34,852 bases of DNA from Cytophagaceae bacterium. Its GTDB lineage: Bacteria; Bacteroidota; Bacteroidia; Cytophagales; Flexibacteraceae. A model generated the notes under the pieces. It was not told the DNA's origin and searched no databases. It was given only the letters and a program-made list of their open reading frames with translations. Position numbers and translations under genes: made by a program. The stretch lies in the NCBI GenBank assembly GCA_947441055.1, contig CANETC010000013.1, positions 1-34,852 of the forward strand, read 5' to 3'. Position 1 is the stretch's first letter. Every line of letters starts with the position of its first letter. Positions 25,445 to 33,793 of this stretch are shown here, piece by piece.

Positions 25445-26578
25445 ATGTTCGGACCCAAAATAAAATTCATTTTTTTTCTGCTTTTGACACTGTTTTGCAC
25501 CACACTGGCAGGTGCAGAATGGATTACAGGTAATTTCTGGTTTGATTTTGGCCAGAAATTAAAACCCTTGGGTTGGCCTGAATTTCTGAAGGGCCTTCAG
25601 TTTTCAATTCCATTTATCGGTGTATTAACCGTTCATGAATTTGGCCATTACCTGGTGGCAAGGAAATACAAGGCCGATGTTACTTTGCCCTTTTACATTC
25701 CTGCTTGGCTTGGATTTTTGGGCATGCAAAGCCTTGGCACGATGGGTGCATTCATAAGCCTTCGTTCGAAACTCCGTTCCCGGATTGAATATTTTGATGT
25801 GGGACTTGCTGGTCCACTTGCTGGATTTATCGCAGCACTTTTTCTGCTTTGGTATGGCTATTCGCATCTTCCCGGGCTGGATTATCTTTTCAGCATACAT
25901 CCCGAATATGCCAAGTTCGGAAATAATTATGCTGACTTTGTTTACTCAAACCCTGGCCAAAATCTGTTTTTGGGTAAGAGTTTGTTGATTCAGTTTTTCG
26001 AAACATATGTAGCTGACCCCGCTTTGATTCCGAATGGTTATGAATTAATGCATTACCCATTTCTTTTTGCAGGCTATCTCGCACTTTTTGTAACCGCTTT
26101 AAATCTTCTGCCCGTTGGGCAGCTCGACGGTGGCCATATCCTTTTTTCGGCCTGTGGTTCAAAATTGCACAGTGTCATTTCTCCAATCGTTTTTTGCAGC
26201 TTTTTGTTTTATGCAGGATTGGGCGCCCCAATGCCCGTGGATTTTAGATATGATGCATTTCTCGTTTCTAAGATGGGCGAAAATCTGCTTTTGCTCGGGG
26301 TGATCTATATCTCTGTTTCGAAAGTTTTTGATAAAGTTTCATCCAACATTGCACTGGCAGTTTCAATATTTGGACTTCAGTATATCATCAAAATTTTGAT
26401 GCCCGACTTAGTTGGAAATCAAGGCTGGATCGTGTTTGGATTGATTCTGGGTCGTTTTTTAGGCATCTATCACCCGGAGGTGGAAGACAACAAACCGCTT
26501 GGGTTTGTACGAATTTTATTCGCTGTGCTTGCACTTTTGATTCTGATCACTTGCTTTTCGCCTAAGCCATTTGGTTGA
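25445..26578 (+). CDS. Site-2 protease family (M50) membrane metalloprotease
   Basis: A 377-residue integral membrane protease. Several hydrophobic segments are seen (for example FIFFLLLTLFC, PLAGFIAALFLLWYG, LFLFAGYLALFVTALNLL). The zinc motif HEFGHYL is at residues 64-70 within a membrane helix, and the second site NLLPVGQLDGGHI gives the third ligand Asp. This branch, with a long hydrophilic loop between the motifs, cuts transmembrane segments of membrane proteins, often in regulated proteolysis; its substrate is not known. It lies between DUF3276 and asnS on the same strand. Confidence 0.92.
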   Translation: MFGPKIKFIFFLLLTLFCTTLAGAEWITGNFWFDFGQKLKPLGWPEFLKGLQFSIPFIGVLTVHEFGHYLVARKYKADVTLPFYIPAWLGFLGMQSLGTMGAFISLRSKLRSRIEYFDVGLAGPLAGFIAALFLLWYGYSHLPGLDYLFSIHPEYAKFGNNYADFVYSNPGQNLFLGKSLLIQFFETYVADPALIPNGYELMHYPFLFAGYLALFVTALNLLPVGQLDGGHILFSACGSKLHSVISPIVFCSFLFYAGLGAPMPVDFRYDAFLVSKMGENLLLLGVIYISVSKVFDKVSSNIALAVSIFGLQYIIKILMPDLVGNQGWIVFGLILGRFLGIYHPEVEDNKPLGFVRILFAVLALLILITCFSPKPFG

Positions 26579-26587
26579 TCTGCGGTT

Positions 26588-26618
26588 TTTGTGGGCGGAC
26601 GATTCTCAATTACATTTG
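26588..26618 (+). promoter_or_regulatory. Bacteroidota-type promoter (TTTG-19-TACATTTG) for asnS
   Basis: TTTG (26588-26591), a 19-base spacer and TACATTTG (26611-26618) match the consensus in both elements. Transcription should begin about 7 bases later, some 22 bases before the ATG at 26647. Confidence 0.7.
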
Positions 26619-26646
26619 CAGCTCTATTTTTTAGTCTCCCCAAGTA

Positions 26647-28041
26647 ATGAGTGCATTGTATATGAAGGTAGCCGAGGTTCTATCAACCTCTCCCAAAGGC
26701 AAGGAAATTTGTGTAAAGGGTTGGGTTAGAACCCGTCGTGGAAATAAAAATGTGGCATTTATTGCCCTGAATGATGGAAGCACATTTCATTCCTTGCAGC
26801 TTGTAGCGGAGCTATCCGGTTTTGATGAAGAGATAATTCGCAGGGTTACAACAGGTTCCTGCATTTCTGCTACTGGTATTGTCGTTGAATCTTTGGGTTC
26901 CGGGCAAACGGTGGAAATACAAATGCAAACGCTAGAAATTCTTGGGGATTCAGATCCGGAGTCATATCCGCTCCAGAAAAAAGGGCATTCGCTGGAGTTT
27001 CTGCGTGAAATTGCCCACCTGCGTTTCCGCACAAATACTTTTGGGGCTGTTTTTAGAATCCGTCATGCTATGTCTTTCGGGATTCACAAATTCTTCAACG
27101 ACAGAGGCTTTTTTCATATTCACTCTCCCATCATTACAGGTTCAGATGCGGAAGGTGCGGGTGCCATGTTCCGTGTGAGTACGATTGACCCGGCCAATCC
27201 TCCGAAAGACGAGACCGGTAAAATAGATTATAAAGAAGATTTTTTCGGCCAAGCGACCAACCTTACGGTTTCCGGTCAGCTTGAAGCCGAACTTGCCGCC
27301 ATGGCACTTGGCCAGGTGTATACTTTCGGACCAACTTTTCGTGCTGAAAATTCCAATACAACCCGGCATTTGGCCGAGTTCTGGATGATTGAGCCGGAAG
27401 TTGCGTTTAATGAAATTAAGGAGAACATGGATCTTGCGGAAGATTTGCTCCGTTATCTGGTGCAATATGCAATTGACAATTGTGGGGATGATTTGAATTT
27501 CCTCAATGAGCAATACGACAAGGAACTATTAGACAGATTACGCTTTGTGGTGGACAACCGATTCGAGCGCCTGAGCTATACCGAGGCTGTTGAAATTCTG
27601 AAAAAATCAGGCGCCAAATTTGAATATCCAGTTGACTGGGGAACCGATTTGCAATCAGAACATGAACGCTATTTGGTGGAAAAGCATTTTAAAAAGCCCG
27701 TGATTCTGACGGATTATCCGAAAGACATCAAAGCGTTTTACATGAAACTGAACGAGGACGGAAAAACAGTTCGTGCCATGGATGTGCTGTTTCCTGGTAT
27801 AGGTGAAATAATAGGCGGTTCCCAGCGGGAGGAGAATTACGATAAACTCAGGGCCCGTATGCAGGAGATGCACATACCTGAAGAAGAATTGTACTGGTAT
27901 TTAGATACCCGCAAGTTTGGAACTTGTCCGCATGCCGGTTTTGGACTTGGCTTTGAGCGTCTGATGCTTTTTGTAACCGGAATGTCGAACATCAGAGATG
28001 TAATTCCATTCCCAAGAACGCCGCAGAACGCCGCGTTTTGA
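26647..28041 (+). CDS. asnS: Asparaginyl-tRNA synthetase
   Basis: A 464-residue cytoplasmic class IIb aminoacyl-tRNA synthetase that charges tRNA-Asn. The N-terminal OB-fold anticodon domain covers about residues 15-110 ([22 protein letters not shown]). Motif 2 is in [27 protein letters not shown] and motif 3 in [29 protein letters not shown]. The STIDPANPP...[22 protein letters not shown] stretch is the AsnRS-type insertion before the active site. Length is normal. It has its own promoter and is followed by a structured element at 28072-28175. An internal ATG at residue 6 is an alternative start. Confidence 0.98.
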   Translation: MSALYMKVAEVLSTSPKGKEICVKGWVRTRRGNKNVAFIALNDGSTFHSLQLVAELSGFDEEIIRRVTTGSCISATGIVVESLGSGQTVEIQMQTLEILGDSDPESYPLQKKGHSLEFLREIAHLRFRTNTFGAVFRIRHAMSFGIHKFFNDRGFFHIHSPIITGSDAEGAGAMFRVSTIDPANPPKDETGKIDYKEDFFGQATNLTVSGQLEAELAAMALGQVYTFGPTFRAENSNTTRHLAEFWMIEPEVAFNEIKENMDLAEDLLRYLVQYAIDNCGDDLNFLNEQYDKELLDRLRFVVDNRFERLSYTEAVEILKKSGAKFEYPVDWGTDLQSEHERYLVEKHFKKPVILTDYPKDIKAFYMKLNEDGKTVRAMDVLFPGIGEIIGGSQREENYDKLRARMQEMHIPEEELYWYLDTRKFGTCPHAGFGLGFERLMLFVTGMSNIRDVIPFPRTPQNAAF

Positions 28042-28071
28042 TGAGAATTCTTTCAGGATTATGATTTTAAT

Positions 28072-28175
28072 GGGCTGGAGATTTCCAGTCCTAACCGCGC
28101 CCCGGATAGCAACGGAAAGCCCGGAAGGAGTAAAGCGACTGAGGACTTGCAGTGAATAGCCGGAAATGGCGCCCC
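28072..28175 (+). ncRNA. Candidate structured RNA or regulatory element, GC-rich, between asnS and the M16 gene
   Basis: Two parts. First, a hairpin GGGCTGGA (28072-28079), loop GATT, TCCAGTCC (28084-28091). Second, a GC-rich element: GCGCC (28097-28101) pairs with GGCGC (28168-28172) and CCGG (28102-28105) with CCGG (28160-28163), enclosing a purine-rich core with GGAAAGC, GGAGT, GGACTTGC and two ATAGC copies. It stands out in base content from the AT-rich spacer. From memory, closely similar unannotated elements recur between genes in Bacteroidota, which I cannot check here. It could be an asnS 3' element, a leader for the M16 gene, a small RNA, or a dispersed repeat. Strand is assumed from neighbouring genes. 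A 32-codon ORF across it looks accidental. Confidence 0.5.
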
Positions 28176-28335
28176 AAAAAGAAATTGATTGCAAAGCAGA
28201 CTTATGATTGGGTTTGCTTTTCAGACCGGCTTTTATCCTGATTTTCTTCCATTTAGCAAATTCATTCACCGAATTGGAAATTCCCATTTGATAGTTTGGG
28301 TTTTCTGCCATTCCTTGCCTTTGAAAATAATTCTT

Positions 28336-31170
28336 ATGAAAAACCGAATTCTTTACGCCCTGATCCTTTGCGCTGCTTTTTCGAACATGCAAGCGCAACC
28401 AAAATTTGTTGAAAAGGTAGTTAAAACCAAGCCTGATGAGCTGGTGATCCCTTACGAAAAATATGTTTTGCCCAACGGCTTAACCGTTTTGATCCATGAA
28501 GACCATTCCGATCCGGTGGTTCATGTGGATGTTACCTACCATGTTGGTTCTGCCAGAGAAGAGATTGGTAAGTCGGGTTTTGCGCATTTTTTCGAGCACA
28601 TGATGTTTCAGGGCAGCGACAATGTTGGCGATGAGCAGCATTTTAAGATCATTACCGAAGCAGGTGGAACTTTAAACGGAACTACCAACCGCGACCGTAC
28701 CAATTACTTCGAAACAGTTCCAAGCAATCAATTGGAAAAAATGTTGTGGTTGGAGGCCGACCGGATGGGATTTTTGCTCGATGCCGTTACCCAGCAGAAG
28801 TTTGAAGTTCAGCGGGCTACTGTGAAAAATGAGCGTGGTCAGAATTACGACAATCGTCCTGATGGACTTGTTCAGGAAACGATCTCCAGAAATATTTTTC
28901 CATACGGTCACCCATATTCCTGGCTAACTATCGGGTATGTTGAAGATCTCAACAGGGTAGATGTAAAAGACCTTAAGAACTTTTTTCTGCGTTGGTATGG
29001 ACCAAACAATGCGGTTGTTACAGTGGGTGGTGATTTGAATACCAAAGACGCTTTGGCGCTTGTGAACAAATATTTTGGCAGCATCCCCCGTGGGCCTGAG
29101 GTGAACAGGACAATTTTGCCTGCCCCTGTTTTGGAGTCTGACAGATATGTGAGTATGGTTGATGATTATGCCAAAATTCCAATGCTCTATATGTCCATGC
29201 CAACTGTTCCGTTTTACTCTGCAGATGAGGCGGCGCTTGATTGTTTTGCTGATATTTTCGGCGGTAGCAATACTTCCATTCTTTACCAGCGTCTGGTAAA
29301 AACGCAGAAGGCCACAAGGGCATTTTGTTTCAATATGACTTCTGAACTGGCAGGCAATTTGCAGTTTGCGGTTATGCCCAAGACAGGCAACTCCTTGGCA
29401 GACATTGAAAAAGAACTCAGGGCCTGCTTGAAAGAATTTGAGGCAAAGGGTGTAAGCGATGAGGACATTGCTCGTTTTAGTCAGAAGATGGAAGCCAGCA
29501 TGATCAATGAATTGGAAAGCGTTTCCGGAAAGGTATCTCAGCTAGCCGATTTTTATACTTTCACTGGCAACGCCAATTATACCAAGGAAAATCTTCGTCG
29601 TTATACAACCATTACCAAAGAGGATGTAATGCGGGTGTTTAACCAATATGTAAAAAATAAACCGATGGTGGTTTTGAGCGTGCTCACAAAGGGCAGCGAT
29701 GCTGCAAAAGCTGCGCCTGATAATTACACCGTCAATACAGCTGGTTATAAATCACCTGATTATGGATATTCTAAGTTGACCTATAAGAAGCCTAAGGACA
29801 ATTTTGACCGCAGTAAAATGCCGGGAAGCGGTCCAAATCCATCTGTGAAAGAGCCTCAGTTTACAATCAGAGAGCTCGACGGCATGAAAATGATTTATTC
29901 CCAGAGCGATGAGCTTCCTGTGGTGGTTTTGAATATTCGGATCAAAGGCGGAAGTATTGCCGAACAAGCTTATCCAGGCAAGACTGGAATCAGGGGAATT
30001 TTCAATTCCATGATGGAGGAAGACAACATGAAATACTCGGCCGAGCAAATGAGTGTAGAACTCGAAAAGCTGGGTTCTGAAATCAGCATTTACAGCGATT
30101 TGGATGCAACTGTTGTTGGCATTCGTTGTTTGAAAAAGAACCTTAACCAGACGCTGGATTTGCTGGAGGCTCGACTTTTGACACCGAAATTTATGGCGGA
30201 AACATTCGACAGAATTCGCAATCAAAATCTTGAAGAAATAAAAAATCGCAGAACCCGGGCTGCTTTGGTTGCATCTATTGCATTTGATAAACTGGTTTAT
30301 GGAAAAGAGAGTGTGCAAGGAATTTCAGAAACAGAAGCAAGTTTGAATGCAATTGGTCTTGCCGACATCGAGGATTTTTACAAAAAGTTCATGCACCGTG
30401 ATGGTCTCGAACTGATTGTTGTCGGCGGTTTGGGCGAAAATGAGGCTTTCAGTATTCTGGAAAGAATGAAAAAACTTCCGGAAGGAAAATCAATCATGCC
30501 TGCGCTTCCAGCCATTTCCAAAACCATGCCGCCATCCAAAACCGTGTACATTGTAGACATACCGAAAGCGGCCCAAACTGAATTCAGGATTGGTTATGCC
30601 AACGACATGACTTATAACCCAACCGGTGAATATTACCGTTGCATGCTTGCGAATTACTCTTTGGGTGGGGCTTTCAACAGCAGGCTTAATCTGAACCTTC
30701 GCGAGAATCGTGGCTGGACATATGGTGCCAGATCCGGATTTTCTGCCAATGCTTACAATGGTGCTTTCCAGTTTTCGGCTGGAATCAAAGCGGCTGCAAC
30801 GGATTCTGCGCTCAGGGAAATTATGCTCGATATTGAACAATATAGTCAAGGTGGTGTGACAATGGAGGAACTTAGCTTTATGAAAAACTCCCTTGGTCAA
30901 AGTGAGGCCAGAAAATATGAAACTGGTTTTCAGAAAGCTGGGTTTATCGGCAATATTTTGAGGTATAGCTTGAAGCCTGGTTTTGTGCAAGAGCAGAACA
31001 AATTGCTTGCAGGAATCAAGGCTGAAGAGATAAATGGCTTGGCCAAAAAATGGCTTTCAACCGATAAGATGTATATTCTTTTGGCAGGTGATAAAGCCAA
31101 AATTGCCCCAGGAATTGAGAAGCTTAATTATAAAATCGTCGAGCTCACAGCCGAAGGTGATCCAAAGTAA
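28336..31170 (+). CDS. M16 family zinc metallopeptidase, two-domain (insulinase/pitrilysin-like)
   Basis: A 944-residue exported peptidase. Signal peptide MKNRILYALILCAAFSNMQAQ. The first M16 half (about residues 38-480) has the inverted zinc motif HFFEH at 84-88 (His84, Glu87, His88 in HxxEH) and the third ligand Glu166 in ATVKNERGQNYDNRP. The second half (about 530-930) has the same fold without the motif and is the usual inactive partner. Such enzymes degrade oligopeptides in the periplasm; Bacteroidota often have several. The frame opens at 28189, but that start lies within the upstream spacer and ATG 28336 begins the signal peptide. A terminator follows at 31198. No promoter is clear. 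Confidence 0.95.
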   Translation: MKNRILYALILCAAFSNMQAQPKFVEKVVKTKPDELVIPYEKYVLPNGLTVLIHEDHSDPVVHVDVTYHVGSAREEIGKSGFAHFFEHMMFQGSDNVGDEQHFKIITEAGGTLNGTTNRDRTNYFETVPSNQLEKMLWLEADRMGFLLDAVTQQKFEVQRATVKNERGQNYDNRPDGLVQETISRNIFPYGHPYSWLTIGYVEDLNRVDVKDLKNFFLRWYGPNNAVVTVGGDLNTKDALALVNKYFGSIPRGPEVNRTILPAPVLESDRYVSMVDDYAKIPMLYMSMPTVPFYSADEAALDCFADIFGGSNTSILYQRLVKTQKATRAFCFNMTSELAGNLQFAVMPKTGNSLADIEKELRACLKEFEAKGVSDEDIARFSQKMEASMINELESVSGKVSQLADFYTFTGNANYTKENLRRYTTITKEDVMRVFNQYVKNKPMVVLSVLTKGSDAAKAAPDNYTVNTAGYKSPDYGYSKLTYKKPKDNFDRSKMPGSGPNPSVKEPQFTIRELDGMKMIYSQSDELPVVVLNIRIKGGSIAEQAYPGKTGIRGIFNSMMEEDNMKYSAEQMSVELEKLGSEISIYSDLDATVVGIRCLKKNLNQTLDLLEARLLTPKFMAETFDRIRNQNLEEIKNRRTRAALVASIAFDKLVYGKESVQGISETEASLNAIGLADIEDFYKKFMHRDGLELIVVGGLGENEAFSILERMKKLPEGKSIMPALPAISKTMPPSKTVYIVDIPKAAQTEFRIGYANDMTYNPTGEYYRCMLANYSLGGAFNSRLNLNLRENRGWTYGARSGFSANAYNGAFQFSAGIKAAATDSALREIMLDIEQYSQGGVTMEELSFMKNSLGQSEARKYETGFQKAGFIGNILRYSLKPGFVQEQNKLLAGIKAEEINGLAKKWLSTDKMYILLAGDKAKIAPGIEKLNYKIVELTAEGDPK

Positions 31171-31197
31171 TTTGAATTCATTTTTTTGAATTGATAG

Positions 31198-31230
31198 AAG
31201 TGGGAAGTCAAATGGCTTCCCACTTTTTTT
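31198..31230 (+). terminator. Intrinsic terminator after the M16 gene
   Basis: AAGTGGGAAG (31198-31207), an 8-base loop and CTTCCCACTT (31216-31225) form a 10-bp stem with a T7 tract directly behind. It lies 27 bases past the stop of the M16 gene. Confidence 0.85.
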
Positions 31231-31257
31231 ATTAAAGGATGGCTTCTTGGCTTAAAG

Positions 31258-31265
31258 TATATTTG
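31258..31265 (+). promoter_or_regulatory. Candidate -7 box TATATTTG directly before the MFS gene
   Basis: TATATTTG matches TAnnTTTG exactly and ends 5 bases before the ATG at 31271. The expected start of transcription would fall at or next to the ATG, which suggests a leaderless message. No TTTG is present at -33. Confidence 0.4.
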
Positions 31266-31270
31266 TGCGG

Positions 31271-32488
31271 ATGCTTTTGCGCTTGATTCGTTCCTATCTC
31301 AGCAGCTTTTCCGGTTTGCACAAGGAAATTTGGTTGCTCGCTCTTGGGATGTTTATCAACCGGAGTGGCACCATGGTGCTGATGTTTGCTTCCCTTTACC
31401 TAACCCGCGACAAAGGGTTTTCGATGGAAGCTGCTGGGTTTATTATGGCCTTTTTTGGCTTTGGCAGCATTTTAGGAAGTTTTTTTGGGGGATGGCTCAC
31501 AGACAGGTGGAAGCCAATTCCGGTCATGTTGCTTTCGCTGGTTTCTTCAGGAATCGTCTTGCTTTTTCTTCCACTCGCAGAATCTGCAGGCTCAATTTCG
31601 CTCATTGTTTTTCTGAATGCAATGCTGGCGGATATGTACAGACCGGCCAATTCTGCGGCAATGAAATTTGCCAGTGATCCAAATAACCGAACCAGGTCTT
31701 TGTCGCTTGTGCGCTTGGCAGCCAATCTTGGTTTCAGCATTGGGCCGGCTGCCGGTGGCTTTATTGCCCTTTGGTTTGGTTACAACATTGTGTTTCTATT
31801 GGATTCCTTTACCAGCATAATGGCTTCTGGAATTCTGTTTTTAACATTCAGGAAGAAAATTGGATTGGCTGGAAAAGTGTTGGATTCAGATCAAAGCTCA
31901 AAAGTGAAATCTGCTTATCGGGATCTGGATTATCTGTTTTTTGTATTGCTGGTGGCGGTGTATGCAGTTTGCTTTTTTCAATTGTTCGCAGGCATGCCAT
32001 TGTATTTTAAAACTGAATGCGGTTTTTCTGAAGATTGGATTGGTCTGCTTCTTGGATTGAATGGTTTGGTTGTGGTGCTTGCCGAAATGCCGGTCATCGC
32101 CTGGCTGGAATCGCACAAGGCTCCTTTTCTACTGATTTTTTTCGGGGTGATCTGCATTCCAATTTCATTTTTGTTTTTGATTTTCGGGGCCTGCGCAATT
32201 TGGCCTGCGGTATTTTATACCATCGTAATGTCCTTTTCTGAAATTTTTGCCATGCCCTTTATGATGAATTTTGCCTTATCGAGGGGAGGCCAGAAAAGGC
32301 AGGGACAGTATTCCGGACTTTATTCCATTGCATATGGCATCGCCAATATTTTGGCACCTTCGCTTGGTCTTTATCTGGCTGCCAATTTTGGATTTGGGCA
32401 ATATTTTAACTTTTTCATTTTGCTCTCCCTATTGAATGCAGGTGGATTTTTATGGTTGAATAGGAGATTGAAGTCAAGGTCGATTTGA
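31271..32488 (+). CDS. Major facilitator superfamily transporter
   Basis: A 405-residue inner-membrane transporter with about 12 hydrophobic helices (WLLALGMFINRSGTMVLMF; GFIMAFFGFGSILGSFFGGWL; and on to the C-terminal FNFFILLSLLNAGGFLWL). The loop between helices 2 and 3, GGWLTDRWKPIPVM, is the MFS signature GxxxDRxGrk/r, and NLGFSIGPAAGGFIALWFG is the helix 5 motif C seen in drug:proton exporters. It is therefore most likely a proton-driven exporter of the MDR type; the substrate is unknown. The frame begins at GTG 31265 inside the -7 box, so I use ATG 31271. It stands alone after the M16 terminator. Confidence 0.9.
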   Translation: MLLRLIRSYLSSFSGLHKEIWLLALGMFINRSGTMVLMFASLYLTRDKGFSMEAAGFIMAFFGFGSILGSFFGGWLTDRWKPIPVMLLSLVSSGIVLLFLPLAESAGSISLIVFLNAMLADMYRPANSAAMKFASDPNNRTRSLSLVRLAANLGFSIGPAAGGFIALWFGYNIVFLLDSFTSIMASGILFLTFRKKIGLAGKVLDSDQSSKVKSAYRDLDYLFFVLLVAVYAVCFFQLFAGMPLYFKTECGFSEDWIGLLLGLNGLVVVLAEMPVIAWLESHKAPFLLIFFGVICIPISFLFLIFGACAIWPAVFYTIVMSFSEIFAMPFMMNFALSRGGQKRQGQYSGLYSIAYGIANILAPSLGLYLAANFGFGQYFNFFILLSLLNAGGFLWLNRRLKSRSI

Positions 32489-32573
32489 CCATAAAAAGAA
32501 GAGATGACAATTGTCTATTTTCCTCTGTTCTAGTTCGTGTCACCAAGAATCAGACAAATTAATCGTGTTTTAA

Positions 32574-32596
32574 GTTCCGGATTGCAAATCCGGAAC
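32574..32596. repeat. Palindrome GTTCCGGATT-GCA-AATCCGGAAC
   Basis: Two perfect 10-base arms around a 3-base centre. A partial copy of the right half (TTTGCAATCCGGAAC) lies at 33094-33108 at the other end of the mosaic. Confidence 0.85.
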
Positions 32597-32683
32597 AGCG
32601 GATTTTTGGTTTTTCCTGCTGCGGCAATCGTAGGGGCAAACCCATGTGCTCGCCTCGCCGACAGGCGGGTTTGTCCGTGGGTT

Positions 32684-32734
32684 AAACCTAGGAGGTTTCG
32701 AAATACGCGTCCAAGCAAACCTCCTAGGTTTTTT
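32684..32734 (+). repeat. 15-bp inverted repeat with T tract (terminator-like)
   Basis: AAACCTAGGAGGTTT (32684-32698) and its exact complement (32717-32731) flank 18 bases; six T run across the end of the right arm. It could end transcription of the MFS gene, but it lies 196 bases past its stop and is set in a repeat region, so it may be a dispersed repeat unit instead. Confidence 0.7.
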
Positions 32735-32757
32735 GTTTTGGTAGATGTTCAGATGTT

Positions 32758-32776
32758 GTTGGTGAATAACACCAAC
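32758..32776. repeat. Small hairpin GTTGGTG-AATAA-CACCAAC
   Basis: Two perfect 7-base arms around AATAA inside the repeat mosaic, placed between the 15-bp inverted repeat and the first direct-repeat copy. Confidence 0.7.
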
Positions 32777-32785
32777 GAAGGCGGC

Positions 32786-32837
32786 TTTTTTTGTCTGCAT
32801 CACGGATTAAACGGATGGAGGGATTTCGCGGATTTTT
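32786..32837. repeat. Direct repeat copy A (TTTTTGTCTGCATCACGGAT type)
   Basis: Shares the first 23 bases (TTTTTGTCTGCATCACGGAT plus TAA) with copy B at 32988, then diverges slightly (CGGAT, GATTTCGCGGATTTTT against GATTTCGTGGATTTTT). Each copy itself consists of short CGGATT-like units. Confidence 0.8.
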
Positions 32838-32852
32838 CCCATGGTACCTATC

Positions 32853-32880
32853 GTAGGGGCGAATTGCAATTCGCCCCTAC
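32853..32880. repeat. Perfect 28-bp palindrome
   Basis: GTAGGGGCGAATTG joined to its exact complement. The left arm TCGTAGGGGC occurs again at 32628-32637 at the head of another unit, so two related modules are present. Confidence 0.85.
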
Positions 32881-32987
32881 ATCTGTAAATCTATGTCAGG
32901 ATTTAGCGGGCTTGTGTTTGGATGCAAATGAATTTTGTGGAAAGATTCCGTGTCATCAGCGTAATCCGATTCATCTGCGATTCTGCC

Positions 32988-33037
32988 TTTTTGTCTGCAT
33001 CACGGATTAATCGGATTTTATGATTTCGTGGATTTTT
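32988..33037. repeat. Direct repeat copy B
   Basis: Second copy of the TTTTTGTCTGCATCACGGAT unit, 202 bases after copy A and in the same orientation. The space between the copies holds the 28-bp palindrome. Confidence 0.8.
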
Positions 33038-33232
33038 GGTCACTTCGGACCGCTTTAGAGGAATGTTAGCTGCTTACTGAATCCTCTTCTAAATTTGCAA
33101 TCCGGAACTTTTGTTTGCTTTAATTTGGATCTGTACCTCTGTTTTTTTCTGAGTAGAAATAATTTTCATTCTTAACGCATACTAAAGGCTAGTATTTGGA
33201 GATTTTTTCTTTTGCATATCAAACCTTTACCA

Positions 33233-33781
33233 GTGAAAACCAGAATTAAAATCAAGCTCATTACTTTCTCTTTCGGCCTGCTATTTCTGATGGCTCACTC
33301 GGGTTTTGTTTTCGCCCAAGGCCATAATTTGCCATCTCCTTCCCCAAAACAGGAGCCTGCACAATCTCAATCTTTCAATTCCCTTGGCGGTGTGATAACC
33401 GGAAGTGGCGGTACAGTTTCTTACAGTGTGGGCCAGCTGGTGTACAGCACTGATGAATCAGCCGGAGGTTCACTGGCGCAGGGCGTTCAAAGACCTTACC
33501 GTTTGGCCTCGGTGGAAATCAAGCCTTCCGCACCGGCGCTGAATTTTTCCATTTTGCCAAACCCGACCGATGGCGATTTGCTGCTTCGGTTAAGCGATAA
33601 GCCGGAAGAAATTCCATTATACAAGGTAACGGACCTTCAAGGCAAGGAACTGCTTGAAGGCCGGGTTTCTTATCCCGACACACCGGTCCGCCTTTCAGGT
33701 TTTGCATCCGGTGCTTACCTTATTCAAATAAGGAACACACAAGACAAGCCTTTACAAACACTTCAGATAATTAAGAACTAA
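33233..33781 (+). CDS. Small T9SS type A sorting domain protein
   Basis: A 182-residue exported protein. The signal peptide is residues 1-29 (IKLITFSFGLLFLMAHSGFVFAQ). Residues about 48-88 hold the motif LGGVITGSGGTVSYSVGQLVY...LAQGVQRPY, which recurs in short Bacteroidota T9SS proteins and has no known function. The T9SS domain starts near LPNPTDGDLLLRL and ends LQTLQIIKN. The longest frame begins at a TTG (33212); the GTG at 33233 gives KTRIKIKLITF and the best signal peptide, so I use it, though the start is not certain. The next gene begins 12 bases after its stop, so they likely form one unit. Confidence 0.8.
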   Translation: MKTRIKIKLITFSFGLLFLMAHSGFVFAQGHNLPSPSPKQEPAQSQSFNSLGGVITGSGGTVSYSVGQLVYSTDESAGGSLAQGVQRPYRLASVEIKPSAPALNFSILPNPTDGDLLLRLSDKPEEIPLYKVTDLQGKELLEGRVSYPDTPVRLSGFASGAYLIQIRNTQDKPLQTLQIIKN

Positions 33782-33793
33782 GTCTTACCATCC

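Larger units (their letters stand above)
32489..33232. other. Gene-free repeat mosaic of about 740 bases
   Basis: No gene can be supported. It contains a chain of hairpins and repeats described separately: a palindrome at 32574-32596, a 15-bp inverted repeat at 32684-32731, a GTTGGTG/CACCAAC hairpin at 32758-32776, a perfect palindrome at 32853-32880 and a direct repeat at 32786-32837 and 32988-33037. From 33038 on there is a small GGTCNCTTCGGACC-like hairpin and otherwise AT-rich sequence. Confidence 0.75.

Noticed and set aside
28061-28159. A 32-codon ORF (MILMGWRFPVLTAPRIATES and on) through the structured element
   Set aside because: It follows the paired GC-rich sequence rather than a coding pattern, and no ribosome site is seen; a by-product of the element.
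27901-28398. 165-residue minus-strand open frame across the asnS end and the spacer
   Set aside because: It overlaps a certain gene and the start of another, and its translation has no domain or codon pattern.
32786-33037. CRISPR-like array
   Set aside because: Only two copies, not regularly spaced, with palindromes between them and no cas gene in the window.
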